64,000 bases of DNA, from positions 1 through 64,000 of the forward strand of contig JALEZD010000020.1 of assembly GCA_022772735.1 (NCBI GenBank), read 5' to 3'. The stretch comes from Erysipelotrichaceae bacterium (GTDB taxonomy: Bacteria > Bacillota_I > Bacilli_A > Erysipelotrichales > Erysipelotrichaceae). Both the position numbers and the translations under genes were made by a program. How positions within the stretch are numbered: position 1 is the first letter of the stretch; the number at the start of each line of letters is the position of its first letter. The notes under the pieces were generated by a model. That model was given only the letters and a program-made list of their open reading frames with translations. It was not told the origin of the DNA and ran no database searches. Below are positions 37,389 to 46,600 of the stretch, in pieces.

Positions 37389-37586
37389 TTAATTTATATT
37401 TTTGGCTTTAATAATTGTTGATTCCATTAGTTTTCTAATTTCATTAGATTGTTTTAAACCCAGTTTTTCTAATGCTTGCCTATATTCCAACACAAACTCT
37501 TTTCTATATTGTGCTCCAACTATAAGCATGTTGTTTTTGTTCCAATTGTTTTGGCGTTTAAACTGCTTCTTTTTTCTTTCATCCAT
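37389..37586 (-). CDS. Small basic protein, possibly ribbon-helix-helix-like
   Basis: A 65-residue protein that I do not recognise with confidence. The N-terminus is strongly basic (MDERKKKQFKRQ). The rest, NMLIVGAQYRKEFVLEYRQALEKLGLKQSNEIRKLM, has a strand followed by two helices, as in small ribbon-helix-helix DNA-binding proteins. ATG 37586 is preferred because GGGGA lies six bases upstream; starts at 37592 or TTG 37607 are possible. It is the last gene of a minus-strand island that ends at a clear terminator. Confidence 0.5.
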   Translation of the reverse strand: MDERKKKQFKRQNNWNKNNMLIVGAQYRKEFVLEYRQALEKLGLKQSNEIRKLMESTIIKAKNIN

Positions 37587-37654
37587 ATACATTCCCCATA
37601 TCCCCAAGTAAATAATATCACAATGTATATGGTAAATGTAATAAAATGCATGAA

Positions 37655-37996
37655 TTATATACCAAATATTTTTAGATATATTGCAATTAAATAAATAATA
37701 ACAACTCCGATAATGTAATATGCAGCAAGTTTAATTTTAATAGATGATTTATATATTGTCATTGACACAAGTTTTGATAAAAAATATATTATTGTCCCAA
37801 AAACTAATCCTCCAACAAATGAAAATGTTGAAACTTTAAATAGCCAAAATAATTTATCAATTGGTTTAGCTATATATAATAAGATTGTTTGAAAATCTAA
37901 CATAAAAATTACAGCAGAGCAAATAAATCCACTCAAATATGACAAAAAGTATACATGTTGAGTAGATTGCTTAGTTTCTTTTTCGTATATATCCAT
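37655..37996 (-). CDS. Small membrane protein of unknown function
   Basis: Not recognised. 113 residues with three or four hydrophobic spans (about 17-41, 56-75 and 90-110) and short charged ends. AAGGAG lies six bases before the ATG, so it is a real gene. It begins 11 bases after the Excalibur-domain gene and is probably cotranscribed with it. Confidence 0.65.
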   Translation of the reverse strand: MDIYEKETKQSTQHVYFLSYLSGFICSAVIFMLDFQTILLYIAKPIDKLFWLFKVSTFSFVGGLVFGTIIYFLSKLVSMTIYKSSIKIKLAAYYIIGVVIIYLIAIYLKIFGI

Positions 37997-38007
37997 ATAT
38001 TTCTCCT

Positions 38008-38622
38008 TTATTCACAAGCAACTTCATCACCATCTCTATCTAAAGCAGATCTATAACCGGGTTGTCCTTGATAAAGAGGTGCAGCACCTGCGGCTTTTGC
38101 AGCTTTACAATTTTTATAATATACACTTTCACCATTGTTTGATGGTTCATTATACGATTTTGTAGAGCTTGATGATGCTTCAGTATATTTTGGCTCGGAA
38201 GATAAAACTAACTTACTATTTAGATTTGAAATTTTGTCATTTAGTGATGAAATAGTTGTTTTCATATTTTTATTATCAGTTTCTAGCTTTGTTTTTTCAT
38301 TAGTAACTTTTAATATTTCTTTTCTTAATTCTTCATTCTCTATTTTAAGATTATTAACAACACTTTCATCTGCTTCATTTAATCTCTCTACCAGTTTGGA
38401 ATTTTCATTTTCTAAATTTGCTATTTTCAACTGAAAATCTTTATTTTCATTTTTTAATTGCTCATTTATATAATTCAATTCATTATTTGTTGTTTTAGAC
38501 ACCTCCATTTGATTTTTTGTAATCATATTGTTTACCCCTAAAACAGATATGATTGCTAAAGCCACTATATTTTTTTTAGCTTTTTGTTTTAATACATTTT
38601 TTAAATTTTTAAACAAACTCAT
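38008..38622 (-). CDS. Coiled-coil protein with C-terminal Excalibur calcium-binding domain
   Basis: A 204-residue protein with a basic N-terminus and one hydrophobic segment (about 19-35, KNIVALAIISVLGVNN). A long coiled coil (about 45-145, with repeated N-E-L heptads) follows, then a Ser-rich linker and an Excalibur domain (about 166-204) with the paired cysteines NCKAAKAAG and VACE around DRDGDEVACE. The usual motif is DxDxDGxxCE, so the second glycine is replaced by Glu here. Such domains occur in extracellular proteins of Firmicutes; the membrane segment probably places it outside. Function unknown. Confidence 0.8.
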   Translation of the reverse strand: MSLFKNLKNVLKQKAKKNIVALAIISVLGVNNMITKNQMEVSKTTNNELNYINEQLKNENKDFQLKIANLENENSKLVERLNEADESVVNNLKIENEELRKEILKVTNEKTKLETDNKNMKTTISSLNDKISNLNSKLVLSSEPKYTEASSSSTKSYNEPSNNGESVYYKNCKAAKAAGAAPLYQGQPGYRSALDRDGDEVACE

Positions 38623-38924
38623 TTAATCCTCCTTATAAATATTTTCAAATGTATAAATAAAATTAGTAAAAACATATATTAAAAAAATATACAGTATTCT
38701 TTATAACTATTTTCAATTTTTATTAAAAATATGTCAACGAATTATCAAATAAAAAGTCATTGTGAAAAAAATGATATTAAAATTTACAATAAAAACCTTC
38801 GATTTTGACCGACATAATCTTAATTAATTTTCTATGCTTTAAGTATAAAGCAGAGAATGAATGTTTAAACAGCTGTAAATATTCATACTTATGTTGAGGA
38901 ATAATAATAGAAAAGGAGAAAAAA
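38623..38924. promoter_or_regulatory. Intergenic region between the Excalibur gene and arcA with a dyad
   Basis: These 302 bases contain no gene. Near arcA an imperfect dyad at 38857-38886 pairs ATGAATGTTTA with TAAATATTCAT around CAGCTG. Half-sites of the TGAAT/ATTCA type recall ArgR boxes, but the dyad is longer. Candidate -10 hexamers occur at about 38832-38848. A good AAAGGAGAAAAA ribosome site precedes arcA. Confidence 0.5.
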
Positions 38925-40154
38925 ATGGCATACATAAATGTTACAAGTGAAATTAAACCACTTAAAAAAGTTCTTTTACATCGTCCTGGAGAAGAGTTGT
39001 TAAATCTTACTCCAAATACACTTAGCGAATTATTGTTTGATGATATTCCTGATTTAGTTAAAGCTCAAGAAGAACATGACAGATTTGCAAAGATATTAAG
39101 AGACAATGGAGTTGAAGTTGTATATCTTGAAGACTTAATGGCTGAAACTTTAGATGCTCATCCAGAAATTAAAGAACAATTTTTAGATCAATTTATTTCT
39201 GAAGGAAATATCCATACTGATACATATCACAAAATTTTAAAAGATTACTTTAATAAATTTACTAACAATAAAGATTTGGTATTGAAAACAATGGCAGGAG
39301 TTACTTTCAAAGAAATTGGTAAAATTGAAACAAATTTCTTAGTTGATGAAATAAGTGCAGAATCATATTTGTTACTTAACCCAATGCCTAACTTATACTT
39401 TACACGTGATCCATTTGCTTCTGTAGGAAATGGTGCTGTAATTAATAGAATGTATTCAGTTACTCGTAATAGAGAAACAATTTATGCAGACTACATATTT
39501 AGATATCATCCAGAATATGCTGGAAATGTTCCTGATTTATATGGAAGAAATAATCATTTCCATATTGAAGGTGGAGATGTATTAAATGTTAATGAAAAAT
39601 TATTATTTATTGGTATATCTCAAAGAACACAAGCAGATGCAATTCAAGCACTTGCAATGAAAATGTTCTATGAAAATGAAGGAAATAAAGTTGAAACAAT
39701 TCTTGCGTTTAATATCCCTAACTCAAGAGCGTTTATGCACCTAGATACAGTGTTTACACAAATTGACTATGATGCATTTACATATCATCCAGGAATAATG
39801 GATACTTTACAAGTTTTTGCGATTACTGCAGATAGAGAAAAACGTGATGTAAAAATTGAAGAGTATCAAGGAAGTTTAGATGAAATTCTAGCAAAATTTA
39901 TGGGATTAGAAAAAGTTAGATTATTCCCATGTGGAGCTGGAGATGCAATCGCTGCTGAAAGAGAACAATGGAATGATGGTTCAAATACATTAACAATTGC
40001 ACCTGGAAAAATCATTGTTTATAAACGTAATCATGTTACAAATAAATATTTAAAAGAAAATGGATTCGATGTTATTGAACTAGATGCAGACAACTTATGT
40101 GTTGGTCGTGGTGGACCAAGATGTATGTCAATGCCATTGGTTCGTGAAGACTAG
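38925..40154 (+). CDS. arcA: Arginine deiminase
   Basis: A 409-residue cytosolic enzyme that hydrolyses arginine to citrulline and ammonia. Conserved landmarks are the N-terminal EIKPLKKVLLHRPGEEL, FTRDPFASVG, FHIEGGDVLN, HLDTVFTQID and the catalytic cysteine near the C-terminus in VGRGGPRCMSMPL. Length is standard. First gene of the arc operon, 31 bases before arcB. With ArcB and ArcC it yields ATP and ammonia, typical of energy gain and acid protection in host-associated Firmicutes. Confidence 0.97.
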   Translation: MAYINVTSEIKPLKKVLLHRPGEELLNLTPNTLSELLFDDIPDLVKAQEEHDRFAKILRDNGVEVVYLEDLMAETLDAHPEIKEQFLDQFISEGNIHTDTYHKILKDYFNKFTNNKDLVLKTMAGVTFKEIGKIETNFLVDEISAESYLLLNPMPNLYFTRDPFASVGNGAVINRMYSVTRNRETIYADYIFRYHPEYAGNVPDLYGRNNHFHIEGGDVLNVNEKLLFIGISQRTQADAIQALAMKMFYENEGNKVETILAFNIPNSRAFMHLDTVFTQIDYDAFTYHPGIMDTLQVFAITADREKRDVKIEEYQGSLDEILAKFMGLEKVRLFPCGAGDAIAAEREQWNDGSNTLTIAPGKIIVYKRNHVTNKYLKENGFDVIELDADNLCVGRGGPRCMSMPLVRED

Positions 40155-40185
40155 CAATATCTAATTTATAGAAAGGGAAAATATT

Positions 40186-41190
40186 ATGCCAGTAAATTTA
40201 CAAGGACGCAGTTTATTAAAGTTAGCTGATTATACTCCAGAAGAAATCAACTATCTAATTGATTTGAGTGAGCAATTTAAAAAATTAAAACTAGCTCGTA
40301 CACCACATCGCTACTTAGAAGGAAAAAATATCGTATTGTTGTTTGAAAAAACTTCAACACGTACTCGTTGTTCTTTCGAAGTTGCAGGTATGGATTTAGG
40401 AATGGGTGTGACTTATTTAGATCCAGGTTCAAGCCAAATGGGTAAAAAAGAGTCAATTGAAGATACTGCTAAAGTTTTAGGTAGATTCTATGATGGTATT
40501 GAATATCGTGGATTTGATCAAAAACAAGTGGAAGCTTTAGCTAAATATTCAGGAGTTCCAGTTTGGAATGGTCTAACTGATGACTTCCATCCAACACAAA
40601 TGATTGCTGATATGCTAACAATCAAAGAAAACTTTAGATACCTTAAAGGGTTAAAATTTGTGTTTATGGGTGATTGCAGAAACAACGTTTCTAATTCATT
40701 AATGATTGTTTGTGCAAAATTAGGATTAGATTATGTTGGATGTGGACCAAAAGAATTATGGGCTGATCCAAAATTAGTTGAAACTGCAAAAGAGTTTGCA
40801 AAATTACATAATAGTAAAGTTGAATTTACAGAAGATGTAACTGAAGCTGTTACAGGTGCACATGCAATTTATACAGACATTTGGGTATCTATGGGTGAAC
40901 CAGATTCAGTTTGGGAAGAAAGAATTAAATTATTAAGCCCATACAAAGTTACACAAGAAGTAATTAATAAATGTGACAAAGATGTAATATTCTTACATTG
41001 CTTGCCTTCTTTCCATGATTTAAATACTACTATTGGTAAAGAAATTCATGCGAAATTTGGTGATAAATACGATTTGAACGGTATGGAAGTTAACGATGAA
41101 GTATTCTTAGGTAAACACAGTCGTGCTTTTGATCAGGCAGAAAATCGTATGCATACAATTAAAGCAATAATGTATGCAACTCTAAAATAG
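40186..41190 (+). CDS. arcB: Ornithine carbamoyltransferase, catabolic
   Basis: A 334-residue enzyme that splits citrulline with phosphate into ornithine and carbamoyl phosphate. The carbamoyl-phosphate site is FEKTSTRTRCSFEVA; the amino-acid site includes HPTQMIADMLT, DIWVSMGE and HCLPSFHD (usually HCLPAFHD). Position between arcA and arcC indicates the catabolic direction. AAAGGG precedes the ATG. Confidence 0.96.
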   Translation: MPVNLQGRSLLKLADYTPEEINYLIDLSEQFKKLKLARTPHRYLEGKNIVLLFEKTSTRTRCSFEVAGMDLGMGVTYLDPGSSQMGKKESIEDTAKVLGRFYDGIEYRGFDQKQVEALAKYSGVPVWNGLTDDFHPTQMIADMLTIKENFRYLKGLKFVFMGDCRNNVSNSLMIVCAKLGLDYVGCGPKELWADPKLVETAKEFAKLHNSKVEFTEDVTEAVTGAHAIYTDIWVSMGEPDSVWEERIKLLSPYKVTQEVINKCDKDVIFLHCLPSFHDLNTTIGKEIHAKFGDKYDLNGMEVNDEVFLGKHSRAFDQAENRMHTIKAIMYATLK

Positions 41191-41204
41191 AAAGAAGAAA
41201 CGTA

Positions 41205-42140
41205 ATGAGCAAAAAAAGATTAGTTATAGCTCTTGGGGGTAATGCTTTAGGCAACACCCCTGAAGAGCAATTAGAACTTGTAAAAGAAACTGCAAAAACT
41301 ATTGTTGATTTAGCAGAAGATTATGATGTAATTATCGGTCATGGTAATGGTCCACAAGTTGGGATGATTAATAATGCGATGGAATTTTCATCTGTAAATG
41401 GTGGAAAAACTCCATATATGCCTTTCCCAGAATGTGGAGCTATGTCACAAGGGTATATTGGCTATCACTTAACTCAATCTATACAAAAAGAATTAAAAAA
41501 CAGAAAAATAGATAAAGAAGTTGCATGTATAGTAACACAAGTTGTTGTTGATAAAAATGATCCTGCATTCTTAAAACCTACTAAACCGATAGGAAGCTTT
41601 ATGTCTAAAGAAGATGCTGAAGCTATCGCAAAGGAAAAAGGATTTGTATTTGTAGAAGATGCTGGTAGAGGATATAGAAGAGTTGTACCTAGCCCTATTC
41701 CAGTTAGAATCGTTGAGTTGAATGTTGTAGAACAATTAGTAAAACTTGGAGATATTGTAATCACTGTTGGTGGTGGAGGTATCCCAGTTGTTGAAACTGA
41801 ATGTGGTCTTGAAGGTGTTGCAGCAGTTATAGATAAGGATAGATCTAGTGCTAAACTTGCACTTGATGCAAAAGCAGACATGTTAGTTATATTAACAGCT
41901 GTAGATAGAGTTGCAATAAATTATAATAAACCAAATCAAGAGTCACTTGCAGAAATGACAGTTGAAGATGCAGAAAGATATATCAAAGAAGGTCATTTTG
42001 CACCAGGTTCAATGCTGCCTAAGGTAGAAGCATGCTTAGATTTTGTTAGAAAAACAGAAAATGGTATGGCTTTAATTACTTCACTTGCAAGAGCTAAAGA
42101 AGCTTTAAAAGGTGAAACAGGAACAATTATTAAAAAATAA
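41205..42140 (+). CDS. arcC: Carbamate kinase
   Basis: A 311-residue amino-acid-kinase-fold enzyme making ATP from carbamoyl phosphate and ADP. Motifs are VIALGGNALG, GHGNGPQVG, VVPSPIPVRIVE, GGGGIPV and FAPGSMLPKVEA. It follows arcB by 14 bases and precedes the transporter gene by 24 bases. Confidence 0.96.
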   Translation: MSKKRLVIALGGNALGNTPEEQLELVKETAKTIVDLAEDYDVIIGHGNGPQVGMINNAMEFSSVNGGKTPYMPFPECGAMSQGYIGYHLTQSIQKELKNRKIDKEVACIVTQVVVDKNDPAFLKPTKPIGSFMSKEDAEAIAKEKGFVFVEDAGRGYRRVVPSPIPVRIVELNVVEQLVKLGDIVITVGGGGIPVVETECGLEGVAAVIDKDRSSAKLALDAKADMLVILTAVDRVAINYNKPNQESLAEMTVEDAERYIKEGHFAPGSMLPKVEACLDFVRKTENGMALITSLARAKEALKGETGTIIKK

Positions 42141-42164
42141 ACCTATAATAAAAGGAGGAAGAAT

Positions 42165-43634
42165 ATGTCTTCAAACACAGGAAAAAAGAAAAAATCATCA
42201 TTATCTGCCTTCTCAATATTGATGATTGTAATGGCAGTTATATGCATAATTTCAGTAGTTTTAAATGGTCAAGCGATTGATCCTGCAATTGGAGGAGAAA
42301 TTGCGTCTGTTACAGGGGCGAAGTTATCAGATTTTGTAATGGCTATTCCAAATGGTTTTAAAGATGCGGCTGATTTAATAATATTTATATTGTCTATAGG
42401 TGGATTTATAGGTATTGTTATGAAAACAGGTGCTTTAGAATCTGGAGTATATCATCTTGTTAAAAAGATGAAAGGTAAAGAAGAAGTATTAATTGTAATA
42501 TTGATGATTTTATTCTCTGCTGGTGGTACTACTTATGGTATGGCAGAAGAAACAATTGGATTTTATACATTAATTACAGCAGCAATGGTTGCAGCAGGTT
42601 TCGATTCAGTTGTTGCGGTTGGAGTAATTCTACTTGGTGCTGGAACAGGGGTTTTAGGTTCTACAATTAACCCGTTTGCGACAGGTGCTGCAATGGCAGC
42701 GTTAAATAGTGCAGGAGTTGCAAATGATCCAACAATTGTTATGGCTCTTGGTGCTATTCTTTGGATTACAAGTACAGCAATTGCAATATTATTTGTATTA
42801 AGCTATGCTAAAAAAGTTAAGAAAGATAAAGGTTCAACAATATTATCACTTCAAGAACAAGAAATTATGCGTGAACATTTTTCAAGAGAAGATGGTGATA
42901 AACTTGAATTTACTAGCAAACATAAACTTGTATTAACAATCTTTGCAATAACATTTGTAATAATGATTTTCTCATTAATTTTCTATCAAGATATTATATT
43001 TGGTGGAAGTGAAGAAGCATATTTGGCAGCCTTTGGATGGTCTGATGTATTAACAGGTACTCCTCTTGGTTGGTGGTATTTCATGGATTTAGCAGCACTA
43101 TTTATAATAGGATCTGTTTTGGTTGCAGTTGTTGCTAGAATGAGTGAAAAAGAATTTATTGATAATTTCATGGCTGGTGCAGCAGACTTATTATCAGTTG
43201 CATTAATTATTGCTACTGCACGTGGAATTACAGTTGTAATGAAAGCAACACATATGGATTTATATATACTAGATGTAAGTTCAAAAATGTTGCAAGGTGT
43301 TTCAGGGTTAATATTTGCTCCAATGTCTTATGTTGTTTACTTGGTATTGAGCTTCTTAGTTCCTTCAACTTCAGGACTTGCTGGTTTATCAATGCCAGTT
43401 ATGGGAGGATTAGCACAAGCGTTAAACTTCAATGCAAGTGTTATGATAATGGTATTTAGTGCTGGTTCAGGATTAATTAACTTGTTTACTCCAACATCAG
43501 GAGTTGTTATGGGTGGAATTGGTGCAGCTAAGATTGAATACTCAACATATTTGAAATGGGTAATGAAATTATTAGTTATTATTGCAATTGCAAATATTAT
43601 TGTATTGTCAATTGCAATGATGGTAATAAAATAG
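42165..43634 (+). CDS. YfcC-family transporter, probable arginine/ornithine exchanger
   Basis: A 489-residue membrane protein with about 12 hydrophobic spans, of the YfcC (DcuC-like ion-transporter) family. Typical segments are GGTTYGMAEETIGFY, GAGTGVLGSTINPFATG and VPSTSGLAGLSMPVMGGLAQ. Members of this family stand in for ArcD in many arc operons, so arginine uptake with ornithine release is the likely role; this rests on gene context. AGGAGG precedes the ATG, and a terminator follows. Confidence 0.85.
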   Translation: MSSNTGKKKKSSLSAFSILMIVMAVICIISVVLNGQAIDPAIGGEIASVTGAKLSDFVMAIPNGFKDAADLIIFILSIGGFIGIVMKTGALESGVYHLVKKMKGKEEVLIVILMILFSAGGTTYGMAEETIGFYTLITAAMVAAGFDSVVAVGVILLGAGTGVLGSTINPFATGAAMAALNSAGVANDPTIVMALGAILWITSTAIAILFVLSYAKKVKKDKGSTILSLQEQEIMREHFSREDGDKLEFTSKHKLVLTIFAITFVIMIFSLIFYQDIIFGGSEEAYLAAFGWSDVLTGTPLGWWYFMDLAALFIIGSVLVAVVARMSEKEFIDNFMAGAADLLSVALIIATARGITVVMKATHMDLYILDVSSKMLQGVSGLIFAPMSYVVYLVLSFLVPSTSGLAGLSMPVMGGLAQALNFNASVMIMVFSAGSGLINLFTPTSGVVMGGIGAAKIEYSTYLKWVMKLLVIIAIANIIVLSIAMMVIK

Positions 43635-43651
43635 AAATCTATACAAATTTT

Positions 43652-43683
43652 AAGATAGGAGTACATGCTATTCCTATCTTTTT
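43652..43683 (+). terminator. Terminator of the arc operon
   Basis: AAGATAGGA (43652-43660) pairs with TCCTATCTT (43672-43680), followed by Ts. Confidence 0.88.
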
Positions 43684-43754
43684 GTGCTAAAATTAACAAT
43701 ATAGAAATTGATTTAACATGAACTATTATTTTGTTAAATCTAAAAGGTGTAAAC

Positions 43755-45023
43755 ATGATTGTAAGTGAAATTCAAAAGAAGTTTTCATCTGAGGTTAATC
43801 CAGCACAAATTTGTAGTTTTGAATTAGAATTTGTAGATAATGCCACTATTACATTGATTCATAGTTCGGCAAGATTTTTGTTATTTAAAAAAGGTAAAGG
43901 CAAAATGACAATAAATGGTATTGAATACAATATTACTGATAATTGTATGATTGCCATAATTCCATGGGATGTAACAAAAATTACTGAAGTCGAAGAACCA
44001 TTTGAATTTTATAAAGTAATATATAACTGCAATTTTATAAACGGTTATTTAAGAACAATTTATAATCCAACAAGTAGTAATATTAGCTTTTTTAATGATA
44101 TTAGTAATCATCCTATAACATTGTTAAACGAAGCAGAAAAGAAAAAAATGATTGATTGCTTTATGGATATAAGAGATGAATGTGGTAATTATCCTATTGA
44201 CGATACACACGAAACAAAATTTTTATCTAATACATATATTATTTCAATTCTTATTAGAATTTTAGTTAACTTTTTGCGTGCAAGCAAACAAGATTATGTA
44301 GGTATATCTGAAAATAAAGAATTAACAGATATTAGCGATATTTTTAGGTATATATACTCTCATCTACAAGAAAGAATAACTTTAGAAAGATTATCTAAAT
44401 TATTCTTTTTGAGTGAGTCAACAATTTATAAACATCTTCAATTAAATGTTGGATTTACATTTAATGAATTGTTAAATGAAATGAGGATTTCTAAATCTTT
44501 GGATTTACTTATGTATTCTAATTTGAGTTTACAAGAAATTTCTGAAACAGTTGGGTACACAGATGCATCTCATTTTATTAAATCATTTATTAATAAACAT
44601 GGTGTTACTCCAAAGGAATACAGGAAAGCTTATCAAAATAGTGATGAGGTTATTAAAAAAAGAGAAGAGAGTATTACATTTAAAGTTCTTGATTATGTGA
44701 GTGAGAATTTTACAAATGATAAGGTGAATGTAATAACAACTGCAAAGCATTTTGGTATTAGTGTTGTAGAATTAAACTACATTATTATGTTTCAAATGGA
44801 AAAATCTTTTGATGATTATGTAGATTGGTTAAGAATTTCTAAAGCATCAGAGCTTTTAATAACTACAAATAGAGCAATCGTGGATATAGCGATTGGTGTT
44901 GGTTTTAACTCAGTTAAAACTTTTCAAAGAACTTTTGTAAAAATAAGAAAAATTAATCCAGGTAAATTTAGAAAAACTGTGGCATTACAAGAAAGAGATG
45001 GCTCGGTTTATATACCTGTTTAA
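43755..45023 (+). CDS. AraC-family regulator with two tandem DNA-binding domains
   Basis: A 422-residue regulator. The N-terminus is a cupin-like sensor (about 1-150). The first AraC domain (about 190-292) contains ERITLERLSKLFFLSESTIYKHL and LSLQEISETVGYTDASHFIKSF, then the typical GVTPKEYRKAY. A second AraC domain (about 310-408) contains VITTAKHFGISVVELNYII and AIVDIAIGVGFNSVKTFQRTF with INPGKFRK. Usual family members have one such domain and about 280-300 residues. ATG 43755 has AAAGGTG five bases upstream. Its place after the arc operon suggests it controls arginine catabolism; no target site is proven. Confidence 0.85.
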   Translation: MIVSEIQKKFSSEVNPAQICSFELEFVDNATITLIHSSARFLLFKKGKGKMTINGIEYNITDNCMIAIIPWDVTKITEVEEPFEFYKVIYNCNFINGYLRTIYNPTSSNISFFNDISNHPITLLNEAEKKKMIDCFMDIRDECGNYPIDDTHETKFLSNTYIISILIRILVNFLRASKQDYVGISENKELTDISDIFRYIYSHLQERITLERLSKLFFLSESTIYKHLQLNVGFTFNELLNEMRISKSLDLLMYSNLSLQEISETVGYTDASHFIKSFINKHGVTPKEYRKAYQNSDEVIKKREESITFKVLDYVSENFTNDKVNVITTAKHFGISVVELNYIIMFQMEKSFDDYVDWLRISKASELLITTNRAIVDIAIGVGFNSVKTFQRTFVKIRKINPGKFRKTVALQERDGSVYIPV

Positions 45024-45054
45024 GACTTTTATAATAATTGTAAAAGTCTTTTTA
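45022..45054 (+). terminator. Terminator of the AraC-type regulator gene
   Basis: AAGACTTTTA (45022-45031) and TAAAAGTCTT (45041-45050) flank a nine-base loop, followed by Ts. Confidence 0.9.
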
Positions 45055-45200
45055 ATTTCTAAAATATAAAAAGAGGTTATTGCGATATATTTAATAAACT
45101 TTGGTCTATTAAACTTAATAATTGAATACATGTATATAGTGATATATAAGAGATTATGTGTGATATAACATAAACAAATATATTAAAAAGGAGACTATAT

Positions 45201-45553
45201 ATGGAAGTTACACAACAACTTGAAAAAGAAATTATGCTTTTTTCTTGGTGGAAGATGATGAAATCACTTCTGTTTGTCTAAATGTTGGAGAGTATCTAAA
45301 AGATATTTTTGGTACACGTGCAAATGAAGGGTTTGAAGGTAATGGCTATGATTGGGAAAGCTTAGCACAAGTATTTTTAAGCGAGCAGCGTTCAGATTTG
45401 CAAGAGAAAATAGAATTTGATTCAGAGAGCAGTATGTTCTGTGTTTATTCAAAGGATAAGAGTGTGCTGTTAGATTTTATTCTTAATTTCAAGAAGGCGT
45501 GTGATGATAAATCTTTTGTCTTAGATTTATTTAGCAGAGCTGAATTAAACTAA
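45201..45553 (+). pseudogene. Frameshifted Imm51-like immunity protein gene
   Basis: A good ribosome site (AAAAGGAGA) precedes ATG 45201, but that frame reaches TAA after 26 codons. The bases from 45245 continue in another frame for about 100 codons (VEDDEITSV...FSRAELN). The break lies at a run of six Ts (45238-45243). One added T would join the frames as IMLFFLVEDDE. The body, with NGYDWESLAQVFLSEQRSDL and FDSESSMFCVYSKDK, resembles Imm51-family proteins, which neutralise polymorphic bacterial toxins. No toxin gene is nearby. Whether the break is inactivation, slippage-controlled expression or a sequencing error cannot be told. Confidence 0.65.
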
Positions 45554-45603
45554 AAATAATTTTTTTGTTATTAAGCTTAACAATAGATATAGGCAAGTAT
45601 ATT

Positions 45604-45630
45604 AGACGATAAAAAAATTGTCGTCTTTTT
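45604..45630 (+). terminator. Terminator after the Imm51-like gene
   Basis: AGACGATAA (45604-45612) pairs with TTGTCGTCT (45618-45626, one G-U pair), followed by Ts. Confidence 0.85.
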
Positions 45631-45695
45631 AAATACATTTATTTTATTATTTTAAAATTGTATAATTCTTCTATTGATTTTAAAGGAGAATTTTA

Positions 45696-46538
45696 ATGAT
45701 TAAAGTAGTAATTTTAGATATAGATGGAACACTTATTAATAGTAATAAAGAAATAACTAAAAAAACAAAAGAAGCACTATTAAAATTACAGGAAAACAAT
45801 ATAAAGCTAGTTATTGCCTCAGGTAGACCAACATCAGGTATTATCAAGTATGGGAAAGAACTTTTAATTGATAAAAATAATGGTTTTTATATTTCTTTTA
45901 ATGGTTCTAAGTTTGTTGAGGCAAGTACAATGAATGAATTGTATGACAAACAAATTGATAAAGAAATTGTAAAGAATTTAGTGAAACATTTAGATAAGTT
46001 TAATGTAAAAACTATGATACACAATAATGATTATTTGTTAGTAAATGATGTTTATGATTGTATGATTGATAATGATGGTGATTATTTAAATGTTATTCAA
46101 TTTGAGTCAAAAATAACTAATAAAAAATTAAAAGAAGTAAACTTAGTGGAATATGTAGATTTTCCAGTCAACAAAGTTTTAGTTAGTTCTGATGCAAAGT
46201 ATTTAAGAGAAAATTATAAAGAAATCAAAGAACCCTTTAAAGACATATTAAACTGTATGTTTACTGCTAATTTTTATTTTGAGTTTACTGATAAAAATAT
46301 TGATAAAGGAAGTGCAATTGAAAATATTCTAATACCAATGGGCTATAAAAAGGAGGAAATAATGGCATTTGGTGATGGAGAAAATGATATAAATATGATT
46401 AAGTTAGCACATATTGGTATTGCGATGGGAAATGCAATTGAAAGTTTAAAAGAGGTTTCAGATTATGTTACAGAGTCAAACGAAAATGATGGTATAGCGT
46501 TGGCACTTTATAAATTTTTTCCTGAAATATTTAAATAA
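45696..46538 (+). CDS. HAD-superfamily Cof-type phosphatase
   Basis: A 280-residue cytosolic hydrolase of the Cof/HAD-IIB group. Motif I is LDIDGTLINSN with the nucleophilic Asp; motif II is VIASGRPT; motif IV is MAFGDGENDINMIKLA. A C2-type cap lies between about residues 85 and 185. These enzymes dephosphorylate sugar phosphates or cofactors such as FMN and PLP; the substrate is not predictable. AAAGGAG precedes the ATG. Confidence 0.9.
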   Translation: MIKVVILDIDGTLINSNKEITKKTKEALLKLQENNIKLVIASGRPTSGIIKYGKELLIDKNNGFYISFNGSKFVEASTMNELYDKQIDKEIVKNLVKHLDKFNVKTMIHNNDYLLVNDVYDCMIDNDGDYLNVIQFESKITNKKLKEVNLVEYVDFPVNKVLVSSDAKYLRENYKEIKEPFKDILNCMFTANFYFEFTDKNIDKGSAIENILIPMGYKKEEIMAFGDGENDINMIKLAHIGIAMGNAIESLKEVSDYVTESNENDGIALALYKFFPEIFK

Positions 46539-46600
46539 GATTTATATATATGGGTTTTTTAACTACTAAGTGATACAATATAACCTACAGGTGATTAATT

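Noticed and set aside
41474-41881. 135-codon antisense frame in arcC
   Set aside because: It is opposite to a fully conserved carbamate kinase and lacks a start signal.
43337-43756. 139-codon minus-strand frame over the end of the YfcC gene and the arc terminator
   Set aside because: Shadow of the transporter; it crosses the terminator and has no ribosome site.
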